NCBI GenBank assembly: GCA_027577595.1
Contig: JANBRJ010000099.1
Location: forward strand, 1-59,548
DNA length: 59,548 nucleotides
Direction: 5' to 3'
From: Coemansia sp. RSA 487
Lineage: Eukaryota > Kickxellomycota > Kickxellomycetes > Kickxellales > Kickxellaceae
Part shown: positions 20,637 through 30,852 of the stretch, in pieces
Numbering within the stretch: the first letter of the stretch is position 1
How the letters are laid out: every line of letters starts with the position of its first letter
Program-made: the position numbers and the translations under genes
The notes under the pieces: model-generated
Seen by the model: the letters and a program-made list of their open reading frames with translations, nothing else
Told to the model about the DNA's origin: nothing
Databases searched by the model: none

Positions 20637-20851
20637 TGTTTCGGATAGAAGAGAAAGATTGGATTTGTATTGAAGGCTAGATGTGAAAACTGAACAGATG
20701 TTTTAATTTCGAGAGAAGAAAAATGAATTAAGTAGTAAGCCAATTTTTTTCTGTAAAAATAAATACATTCTATGCCCGAAGCCTATTTCTTTTGCTTTTA
20801 AAACTTATTTGTTGGTGCACAGCGTTGTTAGCTTGCAAACCTTTGACTACA

Positions 20852-21856
20852 ATGATAGTTATTTTTATACGAGTCATTTACACATTGCTGGCTGCTATTG
20901 CATTGCTGTTTGAGCTAGTACCGTGGACCCGGGAGGCGTTTGTCAAGTACGGAAAGACTCGAAACGTTCCTCCAGGCCTTGTCATGGGCCTCACGCGGCC
21001 TATGGCTGCCTGGTTTGCACAAATAACCGTTCCAAAGAATCTTTTCGCTCATTTTTATAGCATTGGCGTTATTGTCAGTGGCGTATTGGTCGCGGATCTT
21101 GTCAGCTGGAACAGATGTCGGGATAATAGTGATTCTGATACAGACGATCACATTACATGCCTGTCGCCTCTTCGCTTCTGCTTGTCACTAAGCTTCAAAC
21201 GTGCCACTGGTACCGAAGCAAGAACCGTGTTCTATCCGCATAGCTCGGCCATTTTAGCCTTTTGCATGTACAACTTGCATATTGTCTTGCGCCTCAAAGA
21301 GTCCTTTTACGATCAGCCAACAAGTACTGCCAGAATACACATTGGGCAGTTTGGTGTGGGCATTATATTCTATGTTATTACACCTTTTGCTGTTTTCGTT
21401 GACTCGTGCTACAGAGACGACTGGCAGAACACGCCGGCATGGCTTATGTTCAGCGGGTTTGCTCTTTATTCCTATGCTTCTGTGCATCAATGGCGCTGCC
21501 ATCATATTCTTTTCGGTCTTCGTAGTCGCTATCTGAACAGCAACCACCGTGACTCGATATTCCAGAACAAAGCACCTAATATACGCAAAGTCAACAATTG
21601 TACCCAACAGCCTTACTCAATACCAGCAGGGGATTTGTTTGACTATGTCTCAAACCCGCACTATCTCTGCGAAATCCTTATCTATGCCTCGCTTTGTATG
21701 CTGATGGCCTTTCAGGAACGCACACTTTTGTGGACGCTAGCATGGACAATCATCAATCTCGGAATCACATCCAGAGAATCACACTTGTGGTATTGTAAAA
21801 CATTTGGAAGCAAGTATCCCCGCAGTAGACGCGCACTGGTACCGTTTATTTGGTAA
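20852..21856 (+). CDS. Polyprenol reductase (SRD5A3/DFG10 family)
   Basis: Multi-spanning ER membrane protein of 334 residues. The family acts in reducing the alpha-isoprene unit of polyprenol, a route to dolichol, the lipid carrier for N-glycosylation and GPI anchors. The C-terminal steroid 5-alpha-reductase domain shows GDLFDYVSNPHYLCEILIYAS (about residues 245-265), the NADPH-binding signature, and ends ESHLWYCKTFGSKYPRSRRALVPFIW, typical of the family. At least five hydrophobic segments are visible. The frame continues upstream of the ATG at 20852 without another ATG, so this start was used. A dispersed repeat begins 49 nt after the stop. Confidence 0.9.
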   Translation: MIVIFIRVIYTLLAAIALLFELVPWTREAFVKYGKTRNVPPGLVMGLTRPMAAWFAQITVPKNLFAHFYSIGVIVSGVLVADLVSWNRCRDNSDSDTDDHITCLSPLRFCLSLSFKRATGTEARTVFYPHSSAILAFCMYNLHIVLRLKESFYDQPTSTARIHIGQFGVGIIFYVITPFAVFVDSCYRDDWQNTPAWLMFSGFALYSYASVHQWRCHHILFGLRSRYLNSNHRDSIFQNKAPNIRKVNNCTQQPYSIPAGDLFDYVSNPHYLCEILIYASLCMLMAFQERTLLWTLAWTIINLGITSRESHLWYCKTFGSKYPRSRRALVPFIW

Positions 21857-21904
21857 GGACACACGCTCTCTCCGCATGTAGCACATTTTCGTTAATGTTT
21901 TTTA

Positions 21905-22024
21905 TTTAAGGGAGGTCTGTATAAATACCTCCCAAGCTGCATTTGGTTTTTTGGTGAATTTCGGACAAGGGGACAAAAAGAATATAATAAAATTCCATAT
22001 ACCCTAGGTGGAAAAATAATTTCC
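21905..22024 (+). repeat. Dispersed ~115 bp repeat with hairpin, copy B
   Basis: Begins TTAAGGGAGGTCTGTATAAATA; the GGGAGGT...ACCTCCC arms form the cleanest hairpin of the three copies. The rest follows the same order as copy A: GCATTTGG, T run, GAATTTCGGACAAGG, and TATAATAAAATTCCATATAC, ending AGGTGGAAAAATAA. The CCATATAC block is shared with copy C. It starts 49 nt downstream of the polyprenol reductase stop codon, in the same orientation. Confidence 0.7.
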
Positions 22025-22845
22025 TTCAAATTGTAATTTATGCATGAGACGATTGGGCTGCATAGCTTGGAATTCTGCAAAAAAGTTCTAAAATTGTCTT
22101 TTTGATCAAAAATTGTTTATTGCCAATCAGAACCATCTGGACCACAACATGAGTCCCAGCTATATACTGACTGGAGTCGGAAGTTGAAACAAAGATTTAA
22201 GAAAAATGGACGCAATGATGCCAGTGTAGGCCACCTACATTGAAAGTTTGTTCTTGGGGAGAATAAAGAGCAGCGGGTTAAGGGGTGAAGAGTGTGGTTG
22301 TCAGCTTGTCAGGTTGCGACGCTCCGCTAGGATCAGACGTAAACCAGGAAATGTTGGCATTGAGCCGCGTAAAAGTCGTAGATAGTTCGTAGCATGACTG
22401 CCAGTCGCCATCAAGTGAACATTGCCCAAGACACCAGGATCGTGTTATCCATGGATGCCTCAGCATGAACGCAGAAGATCTCCCATACGACGACCAGTCC
22501 GTGTAAGTGTATCCGCATTTGGCAGCTTGAGCACAGCGAAGTCCCCGAACAGTTCAGACGCTCAACTGCTTCTGCTACTTCTAAATGAGTCTTGCGATTG
22601 TTGCTGTTGCTTTGTGTGTTTTTCTGATTGATTACTTTTCACTAACCCTCATCATGATTTCTTTTTCTCCTGCTTTGCTTATATTTTGTATTGGAAGCTA
22701 CAAACAATGCTTTCTATCGCAAACAATGGAAAAGACTCGGACCTTCGCACATCGCCAAAAACCTACCTCATCAACGCTTGTCTAATACAGACATCCCTTT
22801 CTTCCAGATAATGTAGGACTATCCATACTTTTTGGATTCCAAGTT
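21905..22845. repeat. Composite repeat unit B (paralogous outer flanks)
   Basis: About 940 bp whose ends match unit A (17351-17935): the hairpin repeat at the left, and at the right (about 22588-22845) the blocks CTCATCATG, CTATCGCAAACA, GTAGGACTATCCATAC and TTGGATTCCAAGTT. The middle differs from unit A. On the minus strand an open stretch from about 22572 to the stop at 22278-22280 has no good start and reads Trp/Cys-containing residues (WCLGQCSLDGDWQSCYEL); it could be the last exon of a small gene in the unit, but this is weak. Confidence 0.5.
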
Positions 22846-22974
22846 GTTAAAATGTAGGGAAATTCAAGTACAATATACTTTCACAGATAACCACCGTTAA
22901 CAAAGAGTGTTTTGTAATATGGGGTTCATTTTCTCAACAGACTCACAAGAACTTACGCCTTGTTAAAAGCCAAA
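22846..22974. other. Spacer before the DEAD-box helicase stop codon
   Basis: AT-rich stretch between repeat unit B and the stop codon of the minus-strand helicase gene, probably its 3' untranslated region. No gene is visible. Confidence 0.35.
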
Positions 22975-25116
22975 TCACTTGTTGACCTTTCCACGCCCCA
23001 TCCAATGAGGTTTTCTGCCGTCACCACTTCTGTCACCTCGCTCGCCACCAAAACTCCGGCGGTTGCCACCATGTCCTCGATCGCCACCGAAGCTCCGACG
23101 GTTGCCACCATATCCTCGATCGCCACCGTATCCTCGATCGCCACCAAAGCTTCTCGATGAGCCACCAGTGCGCATTCCAGAGTCCCGTCTCTCCATTTTC
23201 CGCTCTTCCGCTCTCACTGCGTCTTGCAAAAAACGTGGCAGCATCGGCTCTGGGATGTTGAACGGCGTAAGAATTGCTCGCGAGCATTCTATTATCCTCT
23301 TTAGACCAGGATTCCCGATCATAGCGCGCTTGGCGTCGTAGAAGGCAACAAGGGAATTGGATGCATTACACATATTATTCTCGTCAACAAACTCCTTGAA
23401 GCGCTCCCACTTGCCTGCAAGATTCTTGATGGCACCAGCTTCAAAGTTGGCAATGGAGTTTACGTATTCAGATGTATACATCTCGTTTTTGACCAGCGAC
23501 TGTGTTACATCGTTCTTAAGGAAAGGCATTTCAAGATTTGCCAAGATAATCACGCCTTCTCCGCCCTTTCCAGCACGCCCAGTACGTCCCAAGCGGTGAA
23601 TATATGCCTCGGGCTCTGAGGGGATTCCGACTTGAATCACCAACGAAATGTCCGGGTAGTCAACGCCACGAGCAGACACATCGGTGGTAAGGAGAACCGT
23701 TGTTTTGTTAACTGTTGTAGGGAAGTTGCGGAATGAATCCGATATGCGTGTGCGCGCTCTCTGCTCAATCTTACCATGAAGGCAAGAGATGTCCACCACT
23801 TCTTCAGATTGGCGGTTCATTGAATCAGAGCCAAATCCACGGCCACCACGCCTGTCGAACCGCTGCCCGCGTCCGTTCCCATATCCGTACCTGTTACTGT
23901 TCCTGCTATCGGGTATGCGACTTCCTTTTCTCATTAGCGTATTAAGGGCTTCGGCATAGAGCGTTGTACTCTTGACAGTAGGGAGGAACACAACGATCTT
24001 GCTGCCTTGGTTATTAGCTGTGTTCTTGTCGATATGAGACTGAATGAGATCACACAGTACAGGGAAGTGGTGCATAGGCTCTGCATGGATATACTCCTGC
24101 TTGATATGTGCGTGCGTGTTGGTATCGTTCTTGTCAACACAGTCAATCAGATCAAATCCACGGTTGAATGTTGTACGCGCAAGCGATTTGACCTTTGAGT
24201 TAATGGTTGCCGACACAAGGAATGTCTGGCGCTCAGACGAGATTCTCGACGATATCTCGTTAATCTCGGTGGTGAAGCCCATATCCAAAAGCATGTCGGC
24301 CTCGTCAAGCACCAATACCTTTGTCCGAGAGGCAATGTCGGAAAATTCGGGATTGTTGGATAAAAAGTCAATGAGGCGGCCAGGAGTTCCAATAACAATG
24401 TCTGAACGCTCTCTGCTCAGCATCTGCGACTGGAACCTGGAGCTCTCGCCACCAACCAACAGCTGCACACCCCACTTGTGGAACTGGACAAGCTTCTTTG
24501 CCTCGGCCGCAATCTGGTGCGCAAGCTCGCGAGTAGGGCTGACAATCAAACACCCGATCGAACGGCCTTTGCGTTTAAGCTCGGGATCTGCCTTCTGAGC
24601 CTTTAGAATCGAGCTGATTGCCGATACAAGGAAAGCGACGGTCTTTCCCGTCCCAGTCTTAGCCTTAATGATAATGTCTTTCTCTATAGGCATGCGTGAA
24701 ATTATCTGGTCCTGAACCTTGCTAGCCACTTTGAACCCCATACCGACAGTCAGTGCTTTCATGGTCGTGCTGTCGATAGAACTGTATGACTTGAAGGGGA
24801 CGGGCACATAGCTATCAGCAGAAATATTTTGATCCTCTGTCTTTTCGATGCTGATCGAGCGGACATCCTCTGCATCCTGGTCTCCGTCGTCGCGCCTGCT
24901 GGCAAGAGCCTCGCTAGACATGAGGCGAACAGACTGCAAAGCTATTGGCGATCCAAACATGCTGATAGCTAACGCACGGCTGATGTTGCAAACAGCTGGC
25001 TGCCATCCACGGACTGGAACCTTGCTGTTGGCTGAGATCGTTGCTGCTGCTAGCACTGGCATGCGAGCCAGCGGATGAGCTGCAAGCCGCATTTGCGACG
25101 CAAGAAAGCGCTGCAT
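22975..25116 (-). CDS. Mitochondrial DEAD-box RNA helicase, MSS116-like
   Basis: ATP-dependent RNA helicase of 713 residues, probably acting in mitochondrial intron splicing, translation or RNA turnover. The chosen start gives MQRFLASQMRLAAHPLARMPVL, a basic presequence; an earlier in-frame extension to 25224 has no such character. Helicase motifs are all present in order: Q-motif region (MGFKVASKVQDQII), I (AKTGTGKT), Ia (PTRELAHQ), II (VLDEADMLLD), III (VSATI), V (TDVSARGVDYP) and VI (HRLGRTGRAGKGG). A C-terminal extension follows the RecA2 domain, then a Gly/Arg/Tyr tail of GDRGYGG-type repeats (last ~60 residues), as in Mss116 RNA-binding tails. Motifs and presequence make the family certain, the exact orthologue less so. 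Confidence 0.88.
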   Translation of the reverse strand: MQRFLASQMRLAAHPLARMPVLAAATISANSKVPVRGWQPAVCNISRALAISMFGSPIALQSVRLMSSEALASRRDDGDQDAEDVRSISIEKTEDQNISADSYVPVPFKSYSSIDSTTMKALTVGMGFKVASKVQDQIISRMPIEKDIIIKAKTGTGKTVAFLVSAISSILKAQKADPELKRKGRSIGCLIVSPTRELAHQIAAEAKKLVQFHKWGVQLLVGGESSRFQSQMLSRERSDIVIGTPGRLIDFLSNNPEFSDIASRTKVLVLDEADMLLDMGFTTEINEISSRISSERQTFLVSATINSKVKSLARTTFNRGFDLIDCVDKNDTNTHAHIKQEYIHAEPMHHFPVLCDLIQSHIDKNTANNQGSKIVVFLPTVKSTTLYAEALNTLMRKGSRIPDSRNSNRYGYGNGRGQRFDRRGGRGFGSDSMNRQSEEVVDISCLHGKIEQRARTRISDSFRNFPTTVNKTTVLLTTDVSARGVDYPDISLVIQVGIPSEPEAYIHRLGRTGRAGKGGEGVIILANLEMPFLKNDVTQSLVKNEMYTSEYVNSIANFEAGAIKNLAGKWERFKEFVDENNMCNASNSLVAFYDAKRAMIGNPGLKRIIECSRAILTPFNIPEPMLPRFLQDAVRAEERKMERRDSGMRTGGSSRSFGGDRGYGGDRGYGGNRRSFGGDRGHGGNRRSFGGERGDRSGDGRKPHWMGRGKVNK
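23040..23155 (-). repeat. Minisatellite encoding the RGG-type tail of the helicase
   Basis: On the plus strand the phrase TCCTCGATCGCCACC recurs at least three times, with intervening CGACGGTTGCCACCAT blocks. Read on the coding strand it gives GGDRGYGG and GGNRRSFGG-type repeats. The repeats keep the reading frame. Confidence 0.75.
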
Positions 25117-26075
25117 GTTGCCACTTGAGAAAGGGTTAGAGCAGAAATAAGCTTGCGCTTGCTTAATTTGTTTGCAAGAAAATATGCAAACAGCAAAAAA
25201 AAAGTCCTTTTTATAACCCTCCAAGAGCCTCTAAAATAAATATAACTAGCGTGATATGGCAATAATATAAAAACCTAGGGAATGAATATCTTTTTCAAAG
25301 AGAAAAAGGCTTGAGCATTAGTTTTTTTGATCAGAATGTCCATATCAAAAAATCCTTCCAGCCTTTTTTTACCTTTGTTGCTGTTTCATTCAAGTAACGG
25401 CTTGTGCAAAAGCAAAGAAAATTTTCCTCCCCAGTTTTTATAGCCAAGACCATCGTTTATTTGCTGACAGCATGTTCCTTCCTTGATTACTGTCAGTATA
25501 TATTAATCAAATCCTGACAAGGTGGAATTTAATTATATCGGATCATAATCAAATAATTAAAAGGAGCAAAGAGACACAAGTGACGTGAGAAAAAGAGGGC
25601 TTTTGTGCTGGCTAGAGCTTTCGTTTCACGCTTTTTTCTCTAGCGTGTTTTTAAGGGTTAGAGCAGAGTTGTCTTTTTCTGTATCACAAAAATACAAATA
25701 GCTCTCTTCGAGTACTTTCTTCTTCTCGCATCTGCTGTGCATTTCATCGTCTCTGCATTCCCATCGAGTCTATACCTCCCTTCCTTCCTCCCAGCAGTTA
25801 GCTCGCTATTTGTGCATTTCTACTTTAGAGAGGCCCAGGTAATTCTGTTTCTTAATTCTGCGCAGGCTCTTTCCTCGAGTATCTGCCAAGTGTGCAATTC
25901 AACTAAACGCACACAATCTTCCCCATTTGAGCGGCGTGATTCGCTTGCCTTATTACTATATTTATTATTGTCTTGCGTACTCTCCTTTTGAATATCGATT
26001 TTCGTCTTCATATCACAAACTGGAAAACCCCCCACACTCTCTGGCGATATAAGCATAAGGGCAACAGCTACTGAA
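25117..26075. promoter_or_regulatory. Divergent upstream region between helicase and INTS2
   Basis: About 960 bp without a convincing gene. It is AT-rich on the left and turns CT-rich close to the INTS2 start (about 25740-26010), which suggests a leader for the plus-strand gene. Short open frames were seen but have no recognisable content. Confidence 0.4.
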
Positions 26076-29000
26076 ATGCAAAACACCCCGCAGAAGCCAG
26101 ACGCTGCTGATGCTGCTATTGCTGAGATTGATACAGCACCATCAGAGCAGAAGAGAGCAGCTAACCAACAGACTGTCTCGGCTGAAAATGGTAGAATGTT
26201 TGCTGCTACAAGTCACAATGCTGACGACAAGTGGGGCTGTGATGATGATATAGAGGATGAAGTCATTGGTGGTGGGTGTGTAAACGCTGCCGTTGCTGGC
26301 GCCAGTGAAAGGGGAGCAACAGGTACCAATGATAGTATTAATGACAATAGCAGTGGCCAAGGGCACAGTACTGGTAGTATTCATCGTGCCGAACACAACG
26401 GCACCTTGTCTGCTGATAGTTATGCTGCTTCTGCGAGTGGTGAACTCGTGGAAGATATTCAAACTCCAATATCAACAGCGGCGCTGATACCGCCATTGCT
26501 AAAAGATCCTACTGCTATTGGTGATGCTTTTCTAGCAGCCAGTGGCACTAGATCAATTTCCCTTTTAGATTCCAGTTTGGCAGCTGATCACAGGCCTGAG
26601 TTGGACGATGGCCGGCCTGTTACCCAGCCTGAGGATTATGACCACGTCGCTCACGGAGCATATAGTCACTGGCGATCGCGCTTAAAACAGCCCTCCGAAG
26701 CACTTGAACAGGTAATGTATCCTTTATAGACTATATTTACTCGCTATTTCTAGTATTTATAACTATGCTAACTGTGTTTGTGTCCAAAACCTATTTTTTT
26801 TTTACATTTTACTACCTCCCATGCTATTTCAACAGCATAGTCTGTGACCGATATCCGAGATTTTATACTTGGCTCCTCTCGACGGCGGCTTCAGTTGGTC
26901 CTTATTCAGCTTTATGACCTGATAGAAAAAACGCCCAGAATCTATGAACTGCTGGAATACAAACAAAACATAGAATCATCCAACTCAACCCAGGCCTGGC
27001 TAGAACGCAAGCTCAATTCCATATGGGCAGAGCTTAAAACTAAATGCTCACTTTTGATTTTGGACAAGGAGTCTACGGCCTGGAGCACCCTTGATCAGGT
27101 TGTTATTCCTGAAACGGACATGTGCAGAGATAAGGTGCTTTTTGTCCAGTCTCTTGTTTTGTCGACAATCCAAAAAGTGGTTGAAAACTGCTCCGTTTTG
27201 TGGGACTGCTTTGACGATTCAGTCCGTGGACTTGTACTTGTGAATTCTGGCGAAGATATTATACGCTCAATGTTCCTAGCAACAGATAACAGCCATGGCC
27301 TCCGCAGAGGGCTTTTGCGTTCGCTTTTAAGGTCATTCTCAGTACTTCCTGATTTGTACAAAGCCGTGATAAGGGGTACTGTCAAAGCCGCAGCGGCAAC
27401 TAGCACTAGTAGTTTCCGGCTTGTGGTTTCCGAGCTCCAAATGTATCGAGTTTTGCCTGGCGTTCTTTTTGGAGCGATTGCAAGCTATGCGCGTACAACA
27501 CTCAGCGTCGACGAGACCATTCAGCAACTGGACAGCATTTTTGGCGCATGCAACTCTTCTTTGTGGATTGGAACTCCTGCTGGTCGAACACGGTCAAAAT
27601 ATGCCCAGTCTGGCACTGAGCTATACGGAATTGTCTGCTCCTATTTCTTTGCGCAAAGCGCCGACGATGATAAGCAAAGGCAAGCTCTTCAGTTTATGCG
27701 TGTCGTTTCTGGTCTAATTGGACATCTACGGCTTGATGTGAAAGAAACATTCCTAGATGCTTTCAAGCGCACAGAACGCTTTGTGCTTGATTCCAACACC
27801 GCCGATATGTCTGCCTCTTTGCTTTTGGTCCTGGTTGGCTTTGGCAGCCAAGTAACTGCACACGGCATTTTAAATGCTATTTCTGGAGTTGAGAATCATC
27901 TTGTTGCGGCTAGAATCGATAGCATTATTGCCCATCTCCTGACCGACCACATAAAGCCTGTTGTCGAATTCGTCAACAGTGTCTTGGGTATGGATTTTGT
28001 GTACCCGCGTGAACGTCTATTCTATTTCAAGGACATTGTCACACAATCCAAATCGGCGTATTTTTCTGGTGCGGCTATCGCCAGGAGACTTCTTTCTAGG
28101 GATTACTACAAGCCAAGTGACAGCTTGTGCTGCTCGCAGTTTCAAAGGGCAGCAATCCTATACTTTCTTCAGGCTGAGATTTTTCAAGAAAATGGCATTG
28201 ATGTGCGTGAATGGTTCTCTGCGCTGATCTGGAATATGGATGCCGCCACCGCGAACGAGTTTGGTGTTGCTATCAAGGCCTACGTTTCAGCAGTCTTTAG
28301 TTCGTCTGCAATAACGCCGATCCCTGAGACTGCTATATGGAAAGCATTCTCTCCAGAGGCTGTATTCAATATTTCTTCTGTCGATTCGGTATCACCGGCC
28401 CAAGTACTCTACCTTCTGTACTTACTGTATTATTGCGAGAACCTGTCTGATCAATCCAAAGGGCCTGGTAGCCAATTTTTGACTCTTGGAAAGCGGCCAC
28501 TGATAGGACATGCTTCTACTGCTAGTAGCCAGCCTCGTGCAAGCACGCTTGGTGCATCTTTAGGAATTTCTATCAACCACTCGACTAACAACTTCAGTTC
28601 TCAAAGCCCGCATACGGCCAGCACTGGGGGGTCTAGCCCGCCAATCGGTATGTTTGGCGCCGTCAGACGCGGCGAATACTCGGATCAGCTGCTCGATTCG
28701 CTTCCCGTCTCATGGATCCTTCGATGTGTCAACCGAAGCCCAGAATACCAGCTTCTATGGCCAGAGCTTTTATCAATGGCTACTGCACAATTTCCGGATC
28801 AGCTCGATGTGGTTGCTGTTCTACAGCACGAGCTGTCTGCAGATTCGGTACAACAATCCACACCATACATGTCATCTGATTCTGAACCACGCATTGAGGC
28901 ATTTTCGGAGATGATAAGCGATGCCCGTAGCCTTGCCAGATGTGCGATTACTGATATATCTAACACGTGTGTGCGCAACACGCAGCTATTTCCGCTCTTG

Positions 29001-30722
29001 TCTACGATTGAGCAGTACTTTAAGTACCCAGCAGCTGTGCGCATGGAAACGTGCAGCGCATTTTCGGGATACCTTTGCCGTGTTGCGCTGCAAAACCATG
29101 CGAATGATGAGATTGTGGCAAGCATATGCCAGGCTTGGTTTTCGCTTCATGAACTGAATCCTCATATTGTTTCTACCGCGACAGCAAATTCCTGGAGGAC
29201 TAAAGAAGAGACCACCAAACCAAAGCTTATCCCGCAAGACGTATGGCTAGACCCACTTGTGCTTTTTCGCAGCGATTCGCGCATTTTTGAGTCGCCTGGT
29301 CTAACTGATATACTGCTTACGGTGCTTGCAGAGTTTCTTGTTCTTTCTCGGACTTCCATACGGCGAATTCACTCTCTCCGACAGAGGGATAATTCCGCCC
29401 TTAAAATGTCACATGTTGTGGCTATGGTTCAGCTGCAGGAGTCAAGCGCATTGCAAATCCTTATTGAGTTAGCCAGCTTTTCACAGAACGATGCTGTACG
29501 GGCGCTTATATTTGAGTTCATCCATGCTCGATTTCTTGAACAACGCGTTGTTCAGAAACTTGTTCACTTCCAGGCATACGAACTTACCGCCATCGACGAC
29601 ATGGTCAAGCACGTGCCGTCAATGCATGCCTGTTCCGAGTTTATTCCCGAAATGCTTATGCAGTCTCTTCCGCGCCTTCAGCTTTTTTCGATAAGGCTTG
29701 CTGCGTCGATAACGTCAAACTATCCGATTGTTGCGAACGAAGGAATGACGAAAGAGGTCATCCTGCCGCATATACAAACAACTCTAACGCAGGTTTCTGG
29801 CACTGTAGCAGAAGAGCAGCTAGCTATTTCAAACGCGATGTTTGAAGCTGTGATCCGCATTAACAATGTGTTCCCATTAATCCGTCAAGATTGCATGCGT
29901 CTAGTCAATGCGGTACGTACTGCGGCGATTGAGAAAGCTCAGACAGCACTTCAGGATAATCAGCAGCAGCATGGGTTAATTCAAAATATTGCGAAATGGG
30001 TTGGCTCTTGCGACAAGGTCTTGGAGATTATTGGCAGTGAAAACCCAGAGGCTGCCAGGCCTCAATACACACAGATCGAAGACATCAGCGCAGACGAGTT
30101 TGTGTCAGTGGTCGAATCGACTGTCAAGCTGCGGGAAAAGAGCAAACACGTTGGCCACAAACCAACCCTAGCCACCAACTCAATCGATCTGGGAGGTTCC
30201 CAGCAGCCAGGAGCGATGACATCACAAACACCGGGGATGTTGCCAACTCCCTCTCCGAACCAAGCAATGCCACAACCTCATGGTGCTGGTTCTGCTACTC
30301 TAGGCAACGCGAAAAGATCGCATAGCGCAGCGATGAGTAGCGATGCTGACCACTCCTCAAGAATGGTGCCGTTGTCTACTGGGAAACGCGAAACTGGAGG
30401 TTCTGTCGAGTTCGGCCGTGGTCGCAGCACTTTTGTCAACCCAGGCGCTTCGCGTGGATCACCTGCTGCAGGACCATTGTCCGATTTGGCTGGACACGGC
30501 AATGCAGCAGCGATGTATACTCATTCTCTGCCTGCTTCTTCTGCACAAATGTCTGTAAGCAGTGGTCCTGGGACTTCTGCTGGGTTCAAAAAGCGCAGTC
30601 GCCACAGAAGCCGTCCTCCACCTGGAGGCAAAGAAATTAATGGCACCAAAACACCAGCCATTGGCATAAAGCGTGCCAAAGTGCCTGGTGGTGAGAGACA
30701 GCAGCGAAGCAAGGACCCTTGA
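26076..30722 (+). CDS. INTS2: Integrator complex subunit 2, two exons
   Basis: Scaffold subunit of Integrator, the nuclear complex that in animals cleaves snRNA 3' ends and ends promoter-proximal transcription by RNA polymerase II. Exon 1 (26076-26711) and exon 2 (26841-30722) join in phase 0 (GAACAG|GTAATG...CATAG|TCTGTG), giving 1505 residues (human INTS2 1204). Matches recalled from human INTS2 occur in the right order: RRRLQLVLIQLYDL (about residue 226; human RRLRLVLSELL), LLDSLPVSWILR (about 829; LMDQIPIKFLIR), DVWLDPLVLFRSDSRIF (about 1012; DLMIDPLIVLRCDQRVH), and KLVHFQAY...PSMHACSEFIPEML (about 1118; KLVHFQGY...PSMHICLDFIPELI). Predicted all-helical. The first ~200 and last ~190 residues are low-complexity additions; the tail ends with a basic KKRSRHRSR-like putative nuclear signal. 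Convergent with SLA2. Confidence 0.9.
26712..26840 (+). other. INTS2: 129 nt intron of INTS2
   Basis: GTAATG donor at 26712; acceptor CATAG ending at 26840. The nearer CAACAG acceptor a few bases earlier would shift the frame, so CATAG is required. Exon 2 has no ATG ahead of the conserved region, which supports the join. Confidence 0.75.
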
Positions 30723-30852
30723 CCATTTCCATACCCAGATTTGCACCAATATTTGCTTTGCTTGTGGATTAGTTTAAAAAAATTGAAAGTAAAATGTAGA
30801 GTTAAGCTCTCTTGAAATCGACGACGTTACCGTATGCACAGTCCAAATAGTG

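Noticed and set aside
22953-23287. Short repetitive open frames (VAIEDMVAT or PPCPRSPPKL type)
   Set aside because: Off-frame readings of the minisatellite that encodes the helicase tail.
25737-26075. Possible extra 5' exon of INTS2
   Set aside because: The frame there is not in phase with exon 1 through any visible splice pair, and the exon 1 ATG is adequate.
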